This document shows, one piece after another, positions 53,384 through 62,181 of a stretch of DNA of 62,181 bases. Numbering within the stretch: the first letter of the stretch is position 1; each line of letters starts with the position of its first letter. Under the pieces are notes generated by a model. It was not told the DNA's origin. It saw only the letters and a program-made list of their open reading frames with translations, and did no database searches. Origin of the DNA: Gemmatimonadota bacterium (GTDB lineage Bacteria > Gemmatimonadota > Gemmatimonadetes > Longimicrobiales > Gaopeijiaceae). The DNA is taken from positions 1-62,181 of the forward strand of contig QJYK01000102.1 in the NCBI GenBank assembly GCA_003248075.1, given 5' to 3'. The translations under genes were made by a program, and so were the position numbers.

Positions 53384-54051
53384 GCGCGGAGCCCTTCCTT
53401 CGCATCACCGAGATCTTCCACTCGATCCAGGGCGAGTCGACCTGGGCCGGGGTCCCCTGCACCTTCGTGCGCCTGACCGGATGTCCGCTCCGGTGCGTGT
53501 GGTGCGACACCGCCTATGCCTTCCACGGCGGCGAGCGCATGACCCTCGACGAGATCGTCGCGAGGGTGGTCGACATCGGCACGCCGCTCGTCGAGGTCAC
53601 GGGTGGGGAGCCCCTCGCGCACCCCAACGCGTTTCCTCTGATCACCAGGCTCCTGGACGAGGATTTCACGGTCCTCGTGGAGACCTCCGGGGCGTTCGAC
53701 GTGGCCCCCGTGGATCGCCGCGCCCACCTGATCATGGACCTCAAGTGTCCGGGCTCCGGCGAAAGCGCCCGCAATCTCTGGAGCAATCTCGACCGTCTCG
53801 CCCACGGGGACGAAGTCAAGTTCGTGGTCAAGGACCGCGAGGACTACGAGTGGATGCGCGAGGTGATCCGCGGTCGGGGGCTGGGAACCCGAGCTCGTCA
53901 GGGGGAGCTCCGCGCCCTGCTGGTGTCTCCTGTCTGGGGCGAGGTGGAGCTCCAGGATCTGGCAGGCTGGATCCTCGAGGATCGACTGCCGGTGCGTCTC
54001 CAGGTCCAGCTGCACAAGCTGGTCTGGGGCCCCGAGCGCACGGGCGTCTGA
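53380..54051 (+). CDS. queE: 7-carboxy-7-deazaguanine synthase QueE
   Basis: A 223-residue radical-SAM enzyme that contracts carboxy-tetrahydropterin to 7-carboxy-7-deazaguanine in queuosine (and 7-deazapurine) synthesis. Opening ITEIFHSIQGESTWAGVPCT FVRL is typical; the 4Fe-4S motif is C35PLRC39VWC42; VEVTGGEPLAHP is the SAM-contacting GGEP; LIMDLKCPGSGES and EVKFVVKDREDYEW follow; QVQLHKLVWGP is the family C-terminus. GTG 53380 overlaps the ProDH stop. QueC and QueD are not seen here; queG is at 39582-40772. Confidence 0.95.
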   Translation: MSAEPFLRITEIFHSIQGESTWAGVPCTFVRLTGCPLRCVWCDTAYAFHGGERMTLDEIVARVVDIGTPLVEVTGGEPLAHPNAFPLITRLLDEDFTVLVETSGAFDVAPVDRRAHLIMDLKCPGSGESARNLWSNLDRLAHGDEVKFVVKDREDYEWMREVIRGRGLGTRARQGELRALLVSPVWGEVELQDLAGWILEDRLPVRLQVQLHKLVWGPERTGV

Positions 54052-54159
54052 GCCAGGCTGCGTCGCCCACCCACCGGTGAGGGGACGGCGGCGCTCCGGC
54101 CGACCCACGTCGCGAGCCGCGGTCTGTGAGCCGACGCCCGGCCCCGCTACCTTGCCCGG

Positions 54160-54795
54160 GTGTTCAGGAGCCCCATCGAGACCGACCCACGATTCTGGGT
54201 CCTCAGCGAGGCGCTGGCCTCGTACGCGGCCGACGCCGACGACCCGCCGCCCGCCGACCCGCACTTCCTACAGGCCGCGGTGTCGGTCGTGATCCGGGCC
54301 ACATCGACGCTGGATCTCCTGTTGATCAAGCGCGCCCGCTCGGAGCGGGACCCCTGGTCGGGGCACATGGCCCTGCCCGGGGGCAGACGGGATCCCGACG
54401 ACCCCTCGCTCCTCGCCACGGCCGTTCGTGAGACCTGGGAGGAGACGGGTCTCGAACTCTCGGGCACCGCTGCCCACCTGGGGGAGCTCGACGAGGTGGG
54501 GCCGGCAAGCGTCCGCCTCCCCCAGCTCACCATCAAGCCCTATGTCTTCGGCGTGCCGGCAGCGTCGCGCGCCTCGGACAGCAGTCCCGAGGTGGACTCG
54601 GTGTACTGGGTCTCGCTGGAGGAGCTGCGCGCGCCCCATACGCTGAGCGAGGTCGAGATCCCGTTGCCCGGCGGTACCCGGTCCTTCCCGTGCTACCGCG
54701 TAGTCGGGGAGGTCGTGTGGGGGCTCACCTACCGCATCGTCGCCCAGTTCCTGGAGCGCTTCCCGGACTCCGAGCTCCGGAGTCCCCGCCACTGA
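54160..54795 (+). CDS. NUDIX hydrolase, CoA-pyrophosphatase type
   Basis: A 211-residue NUDIX protein. The box reads GGRRDPDD, then LLATAVRETWEETGLEL, with the REtwEETG core complete; the segment before it, WSGHMALPGG, matches the extra motif of the NudL/NUDT7 CoA pyrophosphatase group, which splits CoA and derivatives. The C-terminal half (YRVVGEVVWGLTYRIVAQFL) also fits that group. GTG 54160 starts the frame; the upstream 108 bases have no gene. Convergent with the PD40 lipoprotein. Substrate assignment is family inference. Confidence 0.88.
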   Translation: MFRSPIETDPRFWVLSEALASYAADADDPPPADPHFLQAAVSVVIRATSTLDLLLIKRARSERDPWSGHMALPGGRRDPDDPSLLATAVRETWEETGLELSGTAAHLGELDEVGPASVRLPQLTIKPYVFGVPAASRASDSSPEVDSVYWVSLEELRAPHTLSEVEIPLPGGTRSFPCYRVVGEVVWGLTYRIVAQFLERFPDSELRSPRH

Positions 54796-54800
54796 CCCAC

Positions 54801-54819
54801 GGACGGCGCGCGCCCGTCC
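54801..54819. terminator. Short hairpin between convergent genes
   Basis: GGACGG (54801-54806) pairs with CCGTCC (54814-54819) around CGCGCGC, between the stops of the NUDIX gene (54795) and the propeller gene (54819). It may help end transcription from both sides; no T tract is present, so support is weak. Confidence 0.3.
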
Positions 54820-55916
54820 TACATTCCGGGGTCCTCCACCCATTCCGCGATGAACACGTTGGTGTCACTCGTGCCCCCGTTGTTCCGGTTCGACGCGAAC
54901 ACCAGGTGCGTGCCATCGGGGCTGAAGACCGGGAAGCCGTCGAAGCCCTCGGAGAACGTCACGCGCTCCATCCCCGACCCGTCCGGATTCGCGATGAACA
55001 GGTCGAAGTTCCGACCCTGCGGATCCAACTGGTTCGAGCTCCAGATGATCTTCTGCCCGGAAGGGTGCCAGTACGGCGCGAAGTTGGCGCCGCCCACGTC
55101 GGTGACCTGGACCTGATTCGACCCGTCGGCATCGGCCACGTAGATCTCGAGCTCTCCGGGGCGGATCAGACCCTGACCCAGGAGCGCGAGATAGTCGTCC
55201 CGCTCGGGCCCCTCTTCCGGGTAGTGGGCCCTCCAGACGAGCTTGGTCCCGTCCGGGGAGAAGAAGGCGCCGCCGTCGTAGCCCACGCGGTGGGTGAGTC
55301 GTCGGACATCGGAGCCATCGGGCAACATCGAGTAGAGCTCGAGGTCTCCGTCACGGTCGCTCGTGAACACGATGCGATCGCCGGTGGGCGAGAACGTGGC
55401 CTCCGCGTCGTACCCGTCCTCGGTGGTCAGCTGTCGAAGGTCGGAGCCGTCGACGTTGGCCACGAAGATGTCGTAGGTATCGAAGACCGGCCACACGTAG
55501 CCCATCGAGAAATCAGGGTTCGGAGGGCACGCGGCGCTGTGGTGATGGGTAGACGAATAGAGGATCTGCTCGCCCGACGGGTAGAAGTACGAGCATGTCG
55601 TCCGGCCCTGCCCGGTGCTGACCAGCCGCGACTCGCCGGACGCGAGATCCATGATGTAGATCTGGTCGCACTCTTCGCCGGGTCTGCGAGACTGGTAGAT
55701 CAACCGGGAGCCGTCGAACGCATAGTACGCCTCGGCGTTCTCACCTCCGAAGGTGAGTTGCCGGATATTCCGCAGATGGCTCTCGCCGGGAAGGCCGAGC
55801 GCGTCGTCGGCAGCGGAGGTTGCCTGTCCCGCCGGTGAGCGCTCAGCGTCGCGGGGCGTGCAGGCCGAGATGGCCAGCGCCGCCGCGGCAAGAAGTTGAA
55901 GGGATCGATGAGACAC
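54819..55916 (-). CDS. PD40 beta-propeller lipoprotein
   Basis: A 365-residue lipoprotein: signal [19 protein letters not shown] with lipobox ISAC (Cys19). The mature part is a TolB-like six-blade propeller: [68 protein letters not shown] and [16 protein letters not shown] Cys in [13 protein letters not shown] and CSYFYPSG may form a disulfide. The start is GTG 55916 with GAGGGGTG upstream. It faces the M28 peptidase gene with only 27 bases between the two start codons, so each promoter must sit inside the other gene. Likely binds a peptide or surface partner. Confidence 0.9.
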   Translation of the reverse strand: MSHRSLQLLAAAALAISACTPRDAERSPAGQATSAADDALGLPGESHLRNIRQLTFGGENAEAYYAFDGSRLIYQSRRPGEECDQIYIMDLASGESRLVSTGQGRTTCSYFYPSGEQILYSSTHHHSAACPPNPDFSMGYVWPVFDTYDIFVANVDGSDLRQLTTEDGYDAEATFSPTGDRIVFTSDRDGDLELYSMLPDGSDVRRLTHRVGYDGGAFFSPDGTKLVWRAHYPEEGPERDDYLALLGQGLIRPGELEIYVADADGSNQVQVTDVGGANFAPYWHPSGQKIIWSSNQLDPQGRNFDLFIANPDGSGMERVTFSEGFDGFPVFSPDGTHLVFASNRNNGGTSDTNVFIAEWVEDPGM

Positions 55917-55943
55917 GAAAGGCACCCCTCGAGAAGGTCGACA

Positions 55944-57701
55944 ATGTACGATTCGAAATACCGTGCGGGCGTCGTCGCGACCCTTGCCGTCTTCGCGGCG
56001 ATCCCGGTCTGCGCCCAACCCCGCTGCCCCGACCCCGCGACCGTCGCCATCGGCCTGTCGGGGCCCATCCAGGACGTTCGCTACCTGGCCGACGACGCGC
56101 TCCAGGGTCGCGAGGTCGGCTCCCCGGGGGCGCGCTGCGCCGCCGAGTACGTCGCCAGCCGCCTCGAGTCGATGGGGCTCCAGCCTGCCGGGGACAACGG
56201 GACCTATTTCCAGGTGTTCCCGGTGAGACGGGGAGCCGAGCTCGGCCCCCGGAACAGCCTCGCAATCTCTTCAGAGTCTTATGCTTCGGGCAAGGACTGG
56301 ACTCCCCTTGGGTTCTCTGCAAGCGTCCGGGTCGAGGCCGGGCTCGTGGACGCGGGCTACGGCCTGAGCCGTCCGGGTACCGACGACGGTGCCGCGCATG
56401 CGGAGGTCTCCGGCAAGCTCATGGTCGTCGAGTGGGGCGACCCCGACGCCGTCCACGGCGGCGGACTCCGGGGGGACCCACACTTCAAGGCCACGGTCGC
56501 CGCCGGCCGCGGCGCCGCCGGACTGATCGTTCTGCTACCGGAGGGGATGAGCCTCCCGTCCGCGGAGGAGGAGATCCGAAACGCGCTCGACATTCCCGTG
56601 CTCGCGGTATCGGCCTCCGCCGCGCCGGCTGTGCGGGCTGCCGCGAGGGCTGGACGGACCGCCTCCGTGGTCACGGACGTTCGACCGACCATGGCGGAGG
56701 CCCGAAACGTGGTGGCGCTGCTGCCCGCCGGCGACCCGACACAAGCCGGTCGCCCCATCATCGTGGGCGCCCATTTCGACCATCTCGGCCTGGGCGGAGA
56801 AGGCTCCCTCGACCCCGACGCTCGCGAGGTCCACAACGGCGCGGACGACAACGCCAGCGGGACCGCGGGACTCATCGACATCGCCCGTCGCCTCTCCGCC
56901 GGCGGACGGCTCGCCCACCCGGTTCTGTTCCTCGGGTTCACAGGAGAGGAGAAGGGATTGTGGGGCTCGGCGCACTACGTCTCGGAGCCCACTCTGGATA
57001 TCTCGCGCGCGGTCGCCATGCTCAACCTGGACATGGTCGGCCGGATGGTACACGACGCGGTGACCGTGTTCGGCACGGGCACCGCAGAGCAGTGGGAGTC
57101 CCTGGCGACCGACGCCAACGCCGGTCTGTCGCGGCCCCTCACGCTCTCGTTCTCGCCGGACGGGTATGGGCCTTCAGACCATGCTTCGTTCACGGCCGCC
57201 GGCATCCCCGTGTTGCACTTCTTCACCAACACCCATGCCGACTACCATCGGCCCTCGGACGACTGGGATCGCATCGACGGCGACGGGATCGCCCGCATCG
57301 GCGAGCTCGCGGCCGGCATCGTGAGGCGACTCGGTGGCGACGAGCGTACGGCCGCCGCGAGCCTCACGCCGATCAGGACCGTCCGCCCCGCCGCACCGAC
57401 GGCCACCTCGCCGTCCTCGTCCTCGAGCTCGGGCTACGGACCGTACTTTGGAACCATTCCCGACATGACGCCGCGTGACTTCGGACTGCGCATCACGGGC
57501 GTCCGCGAGGGAAGCCCGGCGGAGAAGGCCGGGCTCCGGGCCGGTGACGTCATCGTGGAGTTCGACGGGCGGGAGGTCTCCGACATCTACGCGTACACGT
57601 ATGCGCTTCGGGACAAGAAGCCGGGCGACGAGGTCAGGGTCGTGGTCGAACGCGACGGCGTCCGGATCACGATGACCGCGGTGCTCGCCGTGAGGAACTG
57701 A
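55944..57701 (+). CDS. M28-family metallopeptidase with PA and PDZ domains
   Basis: A 585-residue secreted aminopeptidase. Signal [20 protein letters not shown] ending VCAQ; a PA (protease-associated) domain sits in the middle (about 120-250); the M28 core has the five metal residues in [10 protein letters not shown] (His277, Asp279), [13 protein letters not shown] (Asp301), [11 protein letters not shown] (Glu335, Glu336), NLDMVGR and YGPSDHASF (His). A Ser-rich linker leads to a PDZ domain at about 490-585 ([30 protein letters not shown]). Removes N-terminal residues from peptides outside the cytoplasm. ATG 55944 has AAGG upstream; an ATG at 55896 would overlap the divergent gene. Confidence 0.93.
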   Translation: MYDSKYRAGVVATLAVFAAIPVCAQPRCPDPATVAIGLSGPIQDVRYLADDALQGREVGSPGARCAAEYVASRLESMGLQPAGDNGTYFQVFPVRRGAELGPRNSLAISSESYASGKDWTPLGFSASVRVEAGLVDAGYGLSRPGTDDGAAHAEVSGKLMVVEWGDPDAVHGGGLRGDPHFKATVAAGRGAAGLIVLLPEGMSLPSAEEEIRNALDIPVLAVSASAAPAVRAAARAGRTASVVTDVRPTMAEARNVVALLPAGDPTQAGRPIIVGAHFDHLGLGGEGSLDPDAREVHNGADDNASGTAGLIDIARRLSAGGRLAHPVLFLGFTGEEKGLWGSAHYVSEPTLDISRAVAMLNLDMVGRMVHDAVTVFGTGTAEQWESLATDANAGLSRPLTLSFSPDGYGPSDHASFTAAGIPVLHFFTNTHADYHRPSDDWDRIDGDGIARIGELAAGIVRRLGGDERTAAASLTPIRTVRPAAPTATSPSSSSSSGYGPYFGTIPDMTPRDFGLRITGVREGSPAEKAGLRAGDVIVEFDGREVSDIYAYTYALRDKKPGDEVRVVVERDGVRITMTAVLAVRN

Positions 57702-57714
57702 GCCGTCGGTCCGC

Positions 57715-60225
57715 CTACCCGAGCAGGTTGAGCTGCCCGTCCCCGCCCTCGAGCGGTGACGGGGACGGTGCCGACTCGCCCGCCTGGGTCCTGGTCACCT
57801 CCACGACACGGTCGCCCGCGGGCAGGCTGACCAGCTTGCGTCCCTGGGTCCGGCGCCCCTGGACCGGAATCGCGCCCGCCCCGACCTGGTGCACCTTGCC
57901 AGCGGCCGAGATCACCATCACCTCGTCGGTATCCAGGACCTCCAGCGCCGCGACCACTCTGGCTCCGGTTGCGGACGAGGTCACCAGCGTCCCCATACCG
58001 CCTCGTTTCTGGAGCGGGAACTCCCCGACCGGCGTGCGCTTTCCCATGCCGTCTTCGGTCACGGTGAGGACCGCCGCCTCACGCCGGATCAGGAGCCACC
58101 CGACGACGGCGTCATCCCCCTTCAGGTCCATCCCCTTGACCCCCTGGGCCGCCCGGCCGACGACCGGAACCTCGGCTTCGGCGAACCGGATGGCCCGACC
58201 CGACCCGGACAGGAGCATCGCCTCGGCGAGCCCGTCCGAGAGCGCCACATCGAGGATGCGGTCACCCCGCCGGACGCTCGCGGCGATGACTCCTCCCGCG
58301 CGCGGGTTGGCGAACTCCGAAAGGGCGGTCCGTTTGACCAGCCCCTGACGCGTGAGGAAGACCAGGTACCGATCCGGCGTGGTCAGGTCGTCGAGAGGGA
58401 TCATGGCGACGATGCGGTCACCTCGATCGGCCCCGGCAAGCAGCGCATAGACGGACTGTCCCCGAGACGAGCGCGCGCTCTCGGGGATATCCAGCACCGG
58501 CAGGAAATGGCACTGTCCTTCCCGGGTGAGGCACAGGACCCATCCACGGGTGCGGGCCACGAAGATCCGCTCCAGATAGTCGTCCTCGTAGCGCTCCATG
58601 CCGGCCAGCGTCTTACCCGCGGTCAGGCGCCGTCGGTACAGATGCATCGGGATGCGCTTGACGAAGCCCTCGTGGCTCAGGGTGACCACCACGTCCTCGT
58701 CCGCGATACCCTCCTCCACGGGAGCGGCCTCGGCCGTGGGATCCTCGCCCTCTTCCTCCAGAATCACGGTGCGCCTCCGGTCGCCATGGCGCTTCACGAC
58801 CTCCGAGAGCTCGTCCAGCATCAGCTCGAGCTGCCGCTCCTCGGAGGCGAGGATCTCCTTGAGCTCGGCGATCCGAGACTCGAGCTCGACGAGGCGAGCC
58901 TCCAGATGGGACCTCTCGAGCGCGGTGAGGCGAGCGAGACGCATGTTCAGGATCGCGTCGGCCTGCGCCTCGCTGAGCCCGAAGCGGTCTTGCAGCCGGG
59001 ACGCGGCCTGCGGGCGGTCCTTGGATCGCCGGATGATACGGACGACCTCGTCGATATGGTCGAGGGCGACCAGAAGTCCCTGGACGATGTGCCGCTCCGC
59101 CTCGGCTTTCTCCAGCTGGTGCCTGGAGCGCCGCTGGATCACCTCCAGGCGGTGGTCGCGGAAGCGCTCGAGAAGCTCCTTGAGGTCGAACTCGCGCGGT
59201 TGACCTTTGTCCAGAGCGAGCAGGATGGCCCCGAAGGTGTACTGGAGGTTCGTGCGCTTGTACAGCATGCGCAGCACCTTACCCGCCTTCGCGGTGCGCT
59301 TGAGCTCGATCACGAGGCGAATGCCATCCCGGTCGGTCTCGTCCCGGATGTCCGCAACGTCGTCGGCCTTGCCCTTGCGAGCGAGATCGGCGATCTGCTC
59401 GATGACCTTCGACTTCGAAACCGTATACGGCAGCTCGGTGACCACCAGCTGCTCCTTGCCGCCCCGTAGCGCCTCCTTTACCACCCGAGCACGCATGACG
59501 ACGCGGCCCCGGCCCGTGGTGTACATGTCCCGGATGCCATCCCGCCCGACGATGAACCCTCCGGTCGGGAAGTCCGGGCCGGGCACGTGGCGCATCAAGT
59601 CCTTCACCGAGCAGTCCGGATCGATCACGAGCTGCTTCAGTCCGGCCGCCACCTCGCGGAGGCTGTGGGGCGGCACGTTGGTGCTCATCCCCACCGCGAT
59701 CCCCGACGAGCCGTTCACGAGGAGGTTCGGGAAGCGGCTCGGCAGCACGACGGGCTCCTCGAGCCGGCTGTCGAAGTTCGGCTGGAAGGCGACCGTCGAC
59801 TCGTGGATGTCGTCGATCAGCTCCACCGCCAGGGGGGCGAGCCTGGCTTCGGTGTATCGGTACGCGGCCGCGTTGTCCCCGTCGATGGAGCCGAAGTTGC
59901 CCTGGCCGTCGACGAGCGGGTAGCGGAGAGAGAAGTCCTGCACCATGCGCACGAGCGCGTCGTAGACCGCGGAATCTCCGTGGGGGTGGTACTTACCCAG
60001 CACGTCTCCTACGACGGTGGCGCTCTTCTTGTAGGCCCGGTCCGGCATGAGACCGAGCTCGTGCATCGCAAACAGAATGCGTCGGTGCACGGGCTTCAGG
60101 CCGTCCCGCACATCCGGGAGGGCTCGTTGGACGATGACCGACATGGAGTAATCGAGGAACGACTCCCGCATCTCCTCCTCGATGAGACGCGGCAGGATGC
60201 GCTCCCGCTTCCGGGCCGTGGCCAT
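57715..60225 (-). CDS. gyrA: DNA gyrase subunit A (type IIA topoisomerase A subunit)
   Basis: An 836-residue GyrA/ParC-family protein. Breakage-reunion motifs: [53 protein letters not shown] with Ser85 and Asp89 at the quinolone-interacting positions, and catalytic Tyr124 in [11 protein letters not shown] coiled coil (about 430-490) is followed by the six-blade C-terminal propeller. The place of the GyrA box in blade one reads [13 protein letters not shown], without the QRRGGKG text, while QKRGGMG occurs later at 739-745; this could mean a divergent gyrase or a ParC-like decatenase. The tail is acidic and ends GQLNLLG. Converges with the M28 gene, 13 bases apart. Confidence 0.9.
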   Translation of the reverse strand: MATARKRERILPRLIEEEMRESFLDYSMSVIVQRALPDVRDGLKPVHRRILFAMHELGLMPDRAYKKSATVVGDVLGKYHPHGDSAVYDALVRMVQDFSLRYPLVDGQGNFGSIDGDNAAAYRYTEARLAPLAVELIDDIHESTVAFQPNFDSRLEEPVVLPSRFPNLLVNGSSGIAVGMSTNVPPHSLREVAAGLKQLVIDPDCSVKDLMRHVPGPDFPTGGFIVGRDGIRDMYTTGRGRVVMRARVVKEALRGGKEQLVVTELPYTVSKSKVIEQIADLARKGKADDVADIRDETDRDGIRLVIELKRTAKAGKVLRMLYKRTNLQYTFGAILLALDKGQPREFDLKELLERFRDHRLEVIQRRSRHQLEKAEAERHIVQGLLVALDHIDEVVRIIRRSKDRPQAASRLQDRFGLSEAQADAILNMRLARLTALERSHLEARLVELESRIAELKEILASEERQLELMLDELSEVVKRHGDRRRTVILEEEGEDPTAEAAPVEEGIADEDVVVTLSHEGFVKRIPMHLYRRRLTAGKTLAGMERYEDDYLERIFVARTRGWVLCLTREGQCHFLPVLDIPESARSSRGQSVYALLAGADRGDRIVAMIPLDDLTTPDRYLVFLTRQGLVKRTALSEFANPRAGGVIAASVRRGDRILDVALSDGLAEAMLLSGSGRAIRFAEAEVPVVGRAAQGVKGMDLKGDDAVVGWLLIRREAAVLTVTEDGMGKRTPVGEFPLQKRGGMGTLVTSSATGARVVAALEVLDTDEVMVISAAGKVHQVGAGAIPVQGRRTQGRKLVSLPAGDRVVEVTRTQAGESAPSPSPLEGGDGQLNLLG

Positions 60226-60444
60226 TCCTTCTCCGGGAAGTCTGTTCCGGGGCTCGTTTCGGGGACCGCGCCCGCGCTTCCGGGGCGGGGGCCCGGGTCG
60301 GCGAGCGGCATCCGCACGTCACGCGGGCGGGCGCACGACCGGGACGGGGCCGCTCGACGGCCCCAAGGTTCTCAGTTTGGCCGGGGTAGAGCAAGGCGCG
60401 CCCCGGGAACCCGCGCAGGGGGATAAGCGGCCCTGGGGTCCTGC

Positions 60445-60756
60445 TCAGCCGTCCTCGGATCTGGCGATCAGGTCCATGACCCGCTCGCGCAGACCCGGAG
60501 GTGACTGCACCGAGCCCGAGGCACCGCGAAGAGCGGTCCGGAACGACTCCTCCAGCCTCAGGTGAGGATAGCAGCGGGCACACACGTCGAAGTGTGCCTT
60601 CACCTGCTCCCGCGGGCCCGCCTCCAGCTCGCCATCCAGATACTCGTACACGGCGCTCAGGGCCTGCTCGCAGGAGATCATCTCGGAGCCCCCCCCGGCT
60701 TCCTTCCAGCGCCGGACGCGGCCCAGTAGCCTCTTCAAGCGCTCAAGGAGCGACAT
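60445..60756 (-). CDS. Zinc-finger anti-sigma factor
   Basis: A 103-residue ZAS-type anti-sigma: basic N-terminus LLERLKRLLGRVRRW, Cys29, then YEYLDGELEAG, and the zinc motif HFDVCARC (His55, Cys59, Cys62). There is no membrane segment, so it is a soluble anti-sigma of the RsrA/ChrR-like size and may sense redox state through the zinc ligands. It overlaps the end of the ECF sigma gene by 14 bases, which identifies that sigma as partner. An inner ATG (about 60681) is an alternative start. The 219 bases from here to gyrA (60226-60444) carry no gene I can support. Confidence 0.9.
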   Translation of the reverse strand: MSLLERLKRLLGRVRRWKEAGGGSEMISCEQALSAVYEYLDGELEAGPREQVKAHFDVCARCYPHLRLEESFRTALRGASGSVQSPPGLRERVMDLIARSEDG

Positions 60757-61363
60757 GGCCCTCCTCGTCTCGAGTGCCGGACGCGACCGGGAGGACACCC
60801 GCTTCGACGGCGTAGTCGTACAGCACCCTCTGGAGCTGCCTCCGTCCCCGGAACAACCGGCTCTTCACCGTTCCCACGGGAACCCCGGTCATCTCCGCGA
60901 TCTCGATGTACGTAAGACCTTCCACGTCGGAGAGCACCACCGCGGTCCGATAGTCCTCCGGAAGACGATCGATCGCCCGCAGCACCTCGTCGTCCAGGAT
61001 CGACCGGAAGAAGGCGCCCTCGGGATCCACTCCGTCGAGGGATCTCCACAGTGGATTGACGAGGTCCACGACCCCACCTCGGGCTGCGGCATGTCTCTGC
61101 ACGATCTCGTCATGGCGACGGCCCCGCTCGCGCTGACGCAGGAAGACGTTCCTGCAGATCGTGAACAGCCAACTCTTGGCGCGGGTGCCCGGCGTGTACT
61201 GGCCCCAGGAACGATACGCCCTCAGAAAGGTGTCCTGCACCAGATCCTCGGCCTGGTCCGGCGTCCCGGACAGGCGCAACGCGAACCGGTAGACGGCCTC
61301 GAGGTGCGGAAGAGCCTCCTCCTCGAACGAGGAGGGGGCGTTCGATCGCGACGCGGCGATCAC
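60743..61363 (-). CDS. ECF RNA polymerase sigma factor, RpoE-like
   Basis: A 206-residue ECF sigma factor. Region 2: ALPHLEAVYRFALRLSGTPD, then QAEDLVQDTFLRAYRSW and AKSWLFTICRNVFLRQRERG; region 4: RLPEDYRTAVVLSDVEGLTY, then IEIAEMTGVPVGTVKSRLFR. A 35-residue linker between them holds GGVVDLVNPLWRSLDGVDP. The start is GTG 61363, in a GTGA overlap with the TPR gene before it; the TTG at 61372 would lie inside that gene. The zinc anti-sigma follows with overlap, giving a classical stress-response pair. Target promoter not identified. Confidence 0.94.
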   Translation of the reverse strand: MIAASRSNAPSSFEEEALPHLEAVYRFALRLSGTPDQAEDLVQDTFLRAYRSWGQYTPGTRAKSWLFTICRNVFLRQRERGRRHDEIVQRHAAARGGVVDLVNPLWRSLDGVDPEGAFFRSILDDEVLRAIDRLPEDYRTAVVLSDVEGLTYIEIAEMTGVPVGTVKSRLFRGRRQLQRVLYDYAVEAGVLPVASGTRDEEGHVAP

Positions 61364-61677
61364 CGATCCCAACCCTTGAGCAATGCTTCGAACTCCGCGG
61401 CCATCGAAGGGTGCCCATGCCGAAACGCGGCTTCGATGGCGCGGCGGTATGCCTCACGGGCCTCGACCTCGGCTCCCGACTCCCGCAGCGCCGCTCCCAG
61501 CCGGCCCCAGCCATTCCCTTGATCGTCCGAAGACCCGAGGTAGGCTCTGAGTTCCCGGATCCCTTCCTCCCGCCGACCCGCTCCCAGGTACTCGATGGCC
61601 AGCCCGTAGCGCAGACGTGGGTCGTCCGGCCGGCGGGCCAACAGTGCCTCGAGGGCGGCGATCCGCTCCGCGCTCAC
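61360..61677 (-). CDS. Small TPR-like protein
   Basis: A 105-residue helical protein with about two TPR-like repeats: IAALEALLARRPDDPRLRYG and LAIEYLGAGRREEGIRELRA, then WGRLGAALRESGAEVEAREA and YRRAIEAAFRHGHPSMAAEF. It ends by GTGA overlap with the sigma factor gene and begins with GTG 61677, 18 bases after the unknown gene upstream. Placement in a sigma/anti-sigma operon suggests an adaptor role, but nothing in the sequence proves it. No signal peptide. Confidence 0.85.
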   Translation of the reverse strand: MSAERIAALEALLARRPDDPRLRYGLAIEYLGAGRREEGIRELRAYLGSSDDQGNGWGRLGAALRESGAEVEAREAYRRAIEAAFRHGHPSMAAEFEALLKGWDR

Positions 61678-61695
61678 CGTCCGACGAAGGCCGCG

Positions 61696-62118
61696 TCAGT
61701 CCGGGAAGCCGAACGTGCGGCTCGCGCCCTCGTCAGGCTCCTCACCGGTCACCAACTCGATCACGGCCTCCATCTCGGTTGCCATGTCCGCAAGCCTGGC
61801 CGACACCGTCAGGGCGTGTGCCCAGTCGAAATAGGCTGCCACCGCCAGCTCGTCGGCGGCATGCGTCGCGACCACAGCCGTCTCCATCTCGACCAGGAGG
61901 TGATCGAGGATCGCTCCCACCGCTCGCTCGGCGCGACGGACTTCCGAAAGTGTCGACAGCGACAGGTCACCTTCGAGCCTCGGGAGAAACGCTTCCAGGA
62001 CCGCCCGGCTCACCGAGGGCGCCAGCACGGCCGACGACGCCTGCGCGCCGGCCTCCAAGAGGGCACGTCCGCCGGCGCGCAGCGCTCTGATCTCCTCGAA
62101 GTTCAGGTGAAGGATCAC
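61696..62118 (-). CDS. Unknown helical protein, first gene of the sigma operon
   Basis: A 140-residue all-helical protein without signal or membrane segments. Amphipathic helices LNFEEIRALRAGGRALLEAG, then LSEVRRAERAVGAILDHLLV and ADELAVAAYFDWAHALTVSA dominate, with an acidic tail EEPDEGASRTFGFPD. The GTG at 62118 has a strong GGGAGG ribosome site 4 bases upstream (62122-62128); a GTG at 62154 would extend it by 12 residues and has no such site. I do not recognise the family. It precedes the TPR, sigma and anti-sigma genes on the same strand. Confidence 0.7.
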   Translation of the reverse strand: MILHLNFEEIRALRAGGRALLEAGAQASSAVLAPSVSRAVLEAFLPRLEGDLSLSTLSEVRRAERAVGAILDHLLVEMETAVVATHAADELAVAAYFDWAHALTVSARLADMATEMEAVIELVTGEEPDEGASRTFGFPD

Positions 62119-62181
62119 CTTGCCTCCCGATCGTGTCGGGGCCACGACGAGCACGGGCCCCGGCTCCTGCTATCCATACAT

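Overview
The window is 62 kb of GC-rich bacterial chromosome with densely packed genes on both strands. Several family types point to a Gemmatimonadota-like (or Acidobacteriota-like) organism: PrkC/PknB-type kinases fused to TolB-like and TPR sensor parts, large MacB-like permeases paired with PadR regulators (ADOP type), PD40 beta-propeller lipoproteins, M61 and M28 exopeptidases, and Tat-exported Gfo/Idh/MocA oxidoreductases. This is inference from gene content; no rRNA is present to test it. I saw no tRNA, rRNA, CRISPR array, insertion sequence or phage gene.

Layout. 1-12.1 kb: a partial unknown gene, a kinase-less TolB/TPR membrane protein, then a cluster of serine hydrolase, LytS-type histidine kinase, LytTR regulator and Ser/Thr kinase-TPR protein, facing a second kinase-less TolB/TPR protein. 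12.2-20.1 kb: epoxide-hydrolase-like enzyme, a lipoprotein with duplicated cupredoxin-like domains, a YbjQ-YbjQ-SdpI-ArsR group with a clear operator, a PadR-permease pair and a YceH homologue. 20.3-31.1 kb: alkaline phosphatase, M61 peptidase, second large permease, a decayed LysR gene, exported alpha/beta hydrolase, PD40 propeller and a second Ser/Thr kinase. 31.1-34.3 kb: an ApbE-DoxX-Gfo/Idh operon. 34.5-39.5 kb: an ECF42 sigma factor flanked by two DGPF/YCII proteins behind a matching promoter, a decayed kinase, an MBL-ArsR operon with its operator, and an ArsR-SRPBCC pair. 39.6-46 kb: GT2 glycosyltransferase-QueG, then Gfo/Idh, two DUF1080 proteins and a class V aminotransferase, all overlapping. 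46-50.4 kb: third permease with its PadR, and a DUF819 transporter. 50.4-62.2 kb: MazG-like, quinone reductase-like, proline dehydrogenase-QueE, NUDIX, PD40 lipoprotein divergent from an M28 peptidase, a gyrase-A-family subunit, and an operon of unknown protein, TPR protein, ECF sigma and zinc anti-sigma.

Genes are very often coupled by 4-nt ATGA or GTGA overlaps, which settle several GTG starts; a strong Shine-Dalgarno settles one TTG start. Recurrent themes are autoregulated repressors with palindromes placed on their own promoters, one-component and kinase signalling with extracytoplasmic TPR/TolB sensors, and exported enzymes for peptides, phosphate esters and probably oxidised glycosides (Gfo/Idh plus DUF1080). 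The strongest regulatory signals are the operators at 15454-15479 and 38407-38430, the ECF42-type promoter at 34477-34503, and the PadR promoter at 49157-49185.
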